Source: Platerodrilus igneus (Eukaryota > Arthropoda > Insecta > Coleoptera > Lycidae). From it: a DNA stretch of 64,000 nucleotides. The stretch lies in the NCBI GenBank assembly GCA_036346225.1, contig JARFIW010001254.1, positions 531,001 through 595,000 on the forward strand. The letters run 5' to 3'. The notes beneath the pieces are model-generated. The model was not told the origin of the DNA. It saw only the letters and a program-made list of their open reading frames with translations, and ran no database searches. The position numbers and the translations under genes are program-made. Position 1 is the first letter of the stretch. The number at the start of each line of letters is the position of its first letter. Below are positions 59,402-64,000 of this stretch, in pieces.

Positions 59402-61016
59402 AGATATAATAAACAACTTTGGTATACTACCAATAAAATTGGGAAGTATGCAAAATACGATAGACTAATAGACATTCGCACAAAAATTTGATTTAACGGA
59501 ATTAAAACAAGAATTTTAAATAATCAAAGATAATTATGGTAGACTAAAACAATCAATGGACACTGCCAAATTCGGAAATTAGTACGCAATAGAAATGATG
59601 AATTACAACAGTATAATAGAAAGTATTTTAAGGAACATAGAAGATAAATTTAACAGATTAATACCCACCGAACAAGTTACAAGACGAAGAACAGGATTAA
59701 TTAACGGCTTAGGTAACATAATAAAAGCTATCACAAGCAATTTAGATAACCAAGATGCAGAACGTTATGACAACGCAATACAACAGCTAATTGAAAACCA
59801 AAACGATATAAAAACTATTGTTAGCAACCAAATATTTCTAACCCAATCAACTATAATAAAATTCAACGATACGTTAAGTATAGTATAGCCAATAGAATAC
59901 AAACCCTTGAAACTAACATGCAAACCACCATGTTAAGAATGCGAGACTTATTTAGATTCAATACAATATTCACCCAAATAATATCAACCGTTACTGTAAT
60001 CCAACAAATTTTAGCCACACTAGAAATCGCCGTAAAATTTGCAAAATTAAATACATTCACTCTAGTATCATAGAACCAAGTAACCTATTAAAAGGATTAT
60101 TAAGAATTAGATCATTTATAAAAAATAGTAAATTACTTTTTAACGTAATAGAATCAAACATTTTCATATTTGAAAAGATACTTATAATAAAAGGCTATGT
60201 AAAGAATAACGAAATAGCATTTTTAATAGAAATCCCAATAGTAGAAAGTAACCATTATAATTATTATCATTTATTTGCTTTTCCAATGAAAACTACTAGC
60301 ATGTATCAAGTTAATCATACCCAAAACCAAGTTCCTATCCTTAAATGAACTCAGATATGGTTACACAAACGAAAGATGTAACGAAGTAACACCAAGTCAA
60401 TATTTATGCCAATCATTGACAACAACAACCATCCAAGAAGACAGCCTTTACAAAGTACAATTACTAAGATTTTCAAACCATTACAACTGTGAAGCAAAAC
60501 CAGTACAAATCACCAATATGAAGATTCAAAAAGTTACAGAAAACAAATGGATTGCCGTATTTTCAACAGAAGTAATAGCAACCGTCCACTGCAATCAAGA
60601 CGAAAACAACTTAGCATTAACCGGAAGCAAAGTAATCACCCTTAAGGAAGACTTATTTAAAATTGAAGAACGAAATCCTCAGAGTATATCAAGACCCCAC
60701 AGTAACCAAGAAACTTGCAAATTTACCAGAACTACAATTCAAGATAACACAAACCGAAGATGATGAAATAATCAAGAAACCCATGCAAGTAGAACACCTT
60801 GACTTAGACGATCTCAACCAAACCATGAAATTGATGGACAATTATAAGGAACATTTGAGTGAGTTAAAAGTGCCAAAATTACACTAGAATAATATAAGCG
60901 TTTGGACCATTTTATTAATCATTTTATTCATTTTTCTAATTACATATGTATTTTACAAAATGTATCTTAGATATAAGAATAAAGAAAACATTTTAGACAT
61001 AAGGAAACAAAAGTAA
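59402..61016 (+). pseudogene. env: Errantivirus 2 env, F-protein-like, frameshifted
   Basis: It contains parts that errantivirus 1 has lost: a basic cleavage-type site (RRRTG) followed by a hydrophobic, glycine-containing stretch at about 59680-59730 and the NLDNQDAERYDNAI block, the hallmark order of baculovirus-F-like fusion proteins. The middle (59900-60300) is broken by stops and frame changes. The Cys-containing region (60416-60763, 60663-60887) and the membrane segment with basic tail (60895-61013) follow. Non-functional as it stands. Confidence 0.85.
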
Positions 61017-61104
61017 ATAAAAAGTAACAAATGTACCCTTACGGACAATGAACTTTAAAAATTAAGCAAAAGTAAAACTCTTAATTTTTTATTTACGGCA
61101 GAGG

Positions 61105-61634
61105 AGCTATGTATCCCCCAATCTACCATTAATAGAAATTATTAGGAGTTAGTAAGAATTATAAAGAATTATTAAGTTAGATGCAATATTGTATCTCAAA
61201 GATAATTAAATAAAGGTTATTAAAAGTTCACAAGCAAGTTGTGAGAACGGATGTAATACATTGTATTTTAGACTGCAGGTTAAGAAACCGCAATTACTTA
61301 GAAATTAAGATTGTTACATTGCACAATGAATAGAATTAAGAAATAAGCAGACATTAGCTCTGCAAGTTTCTACAGACATGTGAGGGGTAGGGACAACATA
61401 AATACCCCGGGAGCCCCAAATCAGTTAGTCAGTCTACAGTATTTCAGCTTTAACATTGCAGTTTACTTAGACTACTCGCCCTAGTATTAATTCAATTATT
61501 ACTTTAATTCGACTTAGAATATTTAATCCGGTTTATCAAAATTCCATATATAATATCTGTTTGAATAATAAAAATTTTTACAAGTTTTGGAAGAAATTTT
61601 TTAAAAAACCCCTTCCAAGGCCCGAAACGTAACT
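61105..61634 (+). repeat. Errantivirus 2, 3' LTR
   Basis: Preceded by the purine tract GGCAGAGG (61097-61104). Ends CCCGAAACGTAACT. Confidence 0.88.
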
Positions 61635-61800
61635 TACGTTTCTGTTTCATCTTCCTCTGCCAATATCTTTCCGGCCACTGTTTTTTCCATATTCTTAGTC
61701 ATGGCTGCAACGCTAGCTGTCAAACGATTTAAAACTACTTCAAAATCATCTAGTCTAGAATCAGCATTTTTTCAGTTTCGATTTTCCTTTTAATACTCAT
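61635..61800 (-). pseudogene. Element B copy 2, Gag N-terminus
   Basis: From ATG 61800 (MSIKRKIETEKM), then, after a frame change, RLDDFEVVLNRLTASVAAM, a helical heptad-like start. The sequence continues past errantivirus 2 at 57201. Confidence 0.6.
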
Positions 61801-62835
61801 TTTTTAGACTTCCTCCAATTTTATGCAACTATTTCTATGGTTTAACAATTATTTTTAACCATTTACTGCTTCCTCATTTCTACAAGAACCTAACCCTATG
61901 AGACTCCGAGCAAATTCACAAAAGTGCAATGTCATAATACATAGTACCTCGTATAATCTTTATCTCCTCATTCTCCGTTACAGCTAAACAAATTCCTGAC
62001 GAAACAGGTACTATGATAATAAACACACCCTTCAAATATAAAACACAAGCGCATACGGTTACAGCAATGTCATTGAAAGCACAACTAAACTTTGTTATAC
62101 CTACTTTCACTGCAGTAAATATATTGTTGCGAGCTACTATTAGGCAACCCATCAAACACACAAGCGCTGTTGGCTCTGCATAGTCTTCAGGATTCGAGAA
62201 TTCTTCTAGCAATCAAATACACAAAACGCCGCCAGCACTGCTTATTCTCAATGAACCGGGAAGCTTCTCGTAATTACTAGAGGATGAGTCATATCTTTAA
62301 CTCAGAGTATATATAAGGCCGCTAATAAATACAAGGGTCAGTCTATACTAGAATGTCTAATATAAATTATATCGTTGTAAAGTAATAGTAGTTGAGGTTT
62401 TGGGAAGTTCCAGTGTATACATAAATGTTATATGCTGTGTCTAATATACATGCAGCTTGTAGTATACATAAATAGACAAAGTGTATAATAAATAAATAGT
62501 TGTGTTAGTGTTGTTAATGGACCGATCCTAAATAAGTTAGTTTAAGAAGATATTAGTGCTTGTAAATACATTAGTGTAATAGTGCTTCATTGTTAAGTGG
62601 ACTGAAAACATCTATAAATAAGGCATATACTGTTAATTAGACTTGTGAACAGTGAGTAACAAAGACTCTGGTTATTACTTGTTTTAAATTAAAGAAACGC
62701 GGTAGCAGTAGCCTACTTCAATATCAAACTAACTATAAATTAAACGTCGTTCTCTATGGCTTATAATCCGCGGTTCGCCTTTGTTGTAATCTTAGATTAT
62801 CAATTGTTATGACTACAGCTGTTGTATCTTACTTA
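61801..62835. other. Element B leader or unidentified insertion
   Basis: About 1 kb between the element B PBS and gag. A minus frame of 98 codons (61916-62212) has two hydrophobic stretches but no family. A plus-strand core-promoter-like block (next entry) suggests that another element may be embedded here; no termini were found. Confidence 0.4.
62308..62343 (+). promoter_or_regulatory. TATA plus initiator core promoter
   Basis: TATATATAAG at 62308-62317 and GGGTCAGTC with the initiator A at 62340, a 32-base spacing as in arthropod core promoters. It is on the strand opposite to element B. Confidence 0.45.
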
Positions 62836-62854
62836 GCCCCATGGTTGGACGCCA
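62836..62854 (-). other. Element B primer-binding site
   Basis: Minus-strand TGGCGTCCAACCATGGGGC resembles a tRNA-Lys PBS with two substitutions and one insertion. It sits just inside the 5' LTR. Confidence 0.55.
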
Positions 62855-62858
62855 AATC

Positions 62859-63525
62859 TAGTGATGCTCTTATAATCTCGTTACGGGTCGGGGTGTGAGC
62901 AAGAATTACAGCAACTGTATCATTAATAATACAAATTTATTTCAAACGCAAATAGCTCTGAATAGAATATCAAAATAACCTTATACTAAATACAAAAGAA
63001 TTACAGTTATGTTGGTGGTACTGCACCCGAAACAGACAACGCTGATTAAATTATAAAAATATAACTCACTGTTGTTACGGGCAACGCGCGTCCCTTGTTG
63101 GAGATCTCAGATTTCACTGGCTGACCAAGAATAACAATGTAGTAACCGCCACCTTATGTGAACGTATCAAACATGCCACAATAAATTTAATAATACCAGC
63201 ACAAACAACTATATTACTACCGATCACTTCCTTGTGTGTTTTTAATTACATAGTAGATGAATTTAATTAAAAATTTTACTCCCGAATTAATCTGTACATC
63301 CACTCAACTTGATGGTCGGTCAAGACCCGACAACCCTCGCGCTTACCTACAACGCCAGCGTTAGATCTCGGGCTGGAATTTCCCTCACCCGGCGAATATT
63401 GTTGTGCATAACTAAAATAACAACACCACTTAATTACTGGTTTTCTGCATTAAGCATATACCTAATACATCAACTTAACTAATACACCATTATATTTAAA
63501 TAGAACTACCTTAGGGCACGCTACA
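62859..63525 (-). repeat. Element B copy 2, 5' LTR
   Basis: Matches 29466-30126 through GATGCTC..TATAAT, CAGTTATGTTGGTGGTACTGC and CTGACC blocks. It starts TGTAGCGTGCCC on the element strand. Outside it, satellite resumes at once. Confidence 0.85.
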
Positions 63526-63785
63526 ACTTTTATCACGTAACAACGTTTCCCTACTATACTATCTCTATAAGCACTCTAAGGATATATCTCAAAATCATGG
63601 AGGTAGTATAGTAGGAAGTCCCCATCACAATACTTTTCTAAATGAGAAAAAGTTATTGAGAAGTGTGCCTAAGTGGGTACTTAATATAGCGATCTTTCAG
63701 AATCGTATTTGATTACCACTATTATGGAACCCAATTCCAGTGGTTACGTAGCAGCAGAATTTAACTAGTAGTTACGATAATCGTG
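63526..63785. repeat. Satellite core (right side of element B)
   Basis: Continues the monomer split at 29457; runs from ACTTTTATCACGTAAC to GATAATCGTGAT. Confidence 0.85.
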
Positions 63786-64000
63786 ATATAGGCAAATCAC
63801 TTTAAGAAGAACCCAACGTCATCATGCGCACAAAGCAAAAATTGGTTAGGAACAGTTCATTATATGTAATTAGGGATGGCGGTATTCAGGTTTTAGTGGC
63901 GTAGAGTTTTATGATCAACCAATCGGAAATTACCTTGTAAAAGTTTTAGATTTCATTACTATTTATTTTTACTTGATACACAGACGGACAGTTTTAAACC
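63786..64000. other. Unassigned end of window
   Basis: No repeat or coding signal recognised. Confidence 0.4.

Larger units (their letters stand above)
57202..61634 (+). mobile_element. Errantivirus 2, internally deleted
   Basis: LTRs at 57202-57720 and 61105-61634 (AGYTATGTATCYCYCAATCT... ...ACGTAACT). PBS, leader, gag, protease and RT are gone: the 5' LTR runs directly into RNase H. Remaining pol and env are 80-90 percent similar by eye to errantivirus 1 but full of indels. Left flank is CGCG as in errantivirus 1; the right flank TACG differs at one CpG (both bases changed). It lies within element B gag. Confidence 0.88.
29458..63525 (-). mobile_element. Gypsy element B, copy 2, host of nested insertions
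   Basis: LTRs lie at 29458-30126 and about 62859-63525 in the same orientation, both against satellite sequence that becomes continuous if everything between is removed. Element B parts are 30127-31404, 56190-57201 and 61635-62858. Inserted into it are the LINE composite (31405-56189) and errantivirus 2 (57202-61634). ACCAACGTAGGT occurs on both sides of the LINE composite and once at the same place in copy 1 (as CACAAACGTAGG). Confidence 0.82.

Overview
The window looks like gene-poor, repeat-rich (probably heterochromatic or pericentromeric) DNA of an arthropod, most likely an insect. The reasons are: BEL/Pao, errantivirus-type and Osvaldo/Ulysses-like long-LTR Ty3/gypsy elements; an RTE-type LINE; a THAP-domain exon; GT/AG splice signals; TATA plus TCAGT core promoters; and high A+T content with no operons or Shine-Dalgarno sites. 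No rRNA, tRNA gene or CRISPR array was recognised. Nearly everything with coding potential belongs to mobile elements, and most copies are broken. Element names A, B and C below are my own labels. Layout, left part: 1-1687 is the 3' end of a BEL/Pao element with its LTR. 1997-2272 is a THAP exon with splice signals on both sides. 4135-6645 is a tandem satellite with two alternating spacer types. 6646-9427 has no gene except two tiny minus-strand exon candidates (7141-7184, 8109-8118). 10081-12211 is a segment repeated at 26309-28646; each copy carries an errantivirus-like LTR and satellite monomers. 12216-20688 is a full-length errantivirus (minus strand, CGCG target duplication) with gag, pol and env-like regions; pol and env are defective. 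It sits at a satellite/LTR junction. 20689-22981 is a truncated copy of gypsy element B. 22982-26308 is unassigned. Layout, right part: this is an onion of nested insertions. Satellite DNA (27718-29457 and 63526-63785) was hit by element B (minus, LTRs at 29458-30126 and about 62859-63525). Element B was then split by a LINE composite (31405-56189, 12-bp target duplication) and by a second, internally deleted errantivirus (57202-61634). Inside the LINE lie a solo LTR (35838-37631, target duplication CTGT) and a tandem LTR-internal-LTR-internal-LTR array of element C (38051-55679, target AATT with one mutated copy). How the parts work: element C makes Gag and, by an apparent -1 ribosomal frameshift (TTTAAAC plus a possible pseudoknot), Gag-Pol. 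Its reverse transcription is primed by tRNA-Lys, whereas errantivirus 1 uses tRNA-Ser. Element B copies share an in-frame deletion of RT/RNase H and an Asp-to-Asn change in the protease, so they look like a non-autonomous lineage mobilised in trans. The best leads are the element C LTR (2.14 kb, intron-like signals, captured coding-like segment, PBS copies inside the LTR end), the element C frameshift signal, and the element B derivative.
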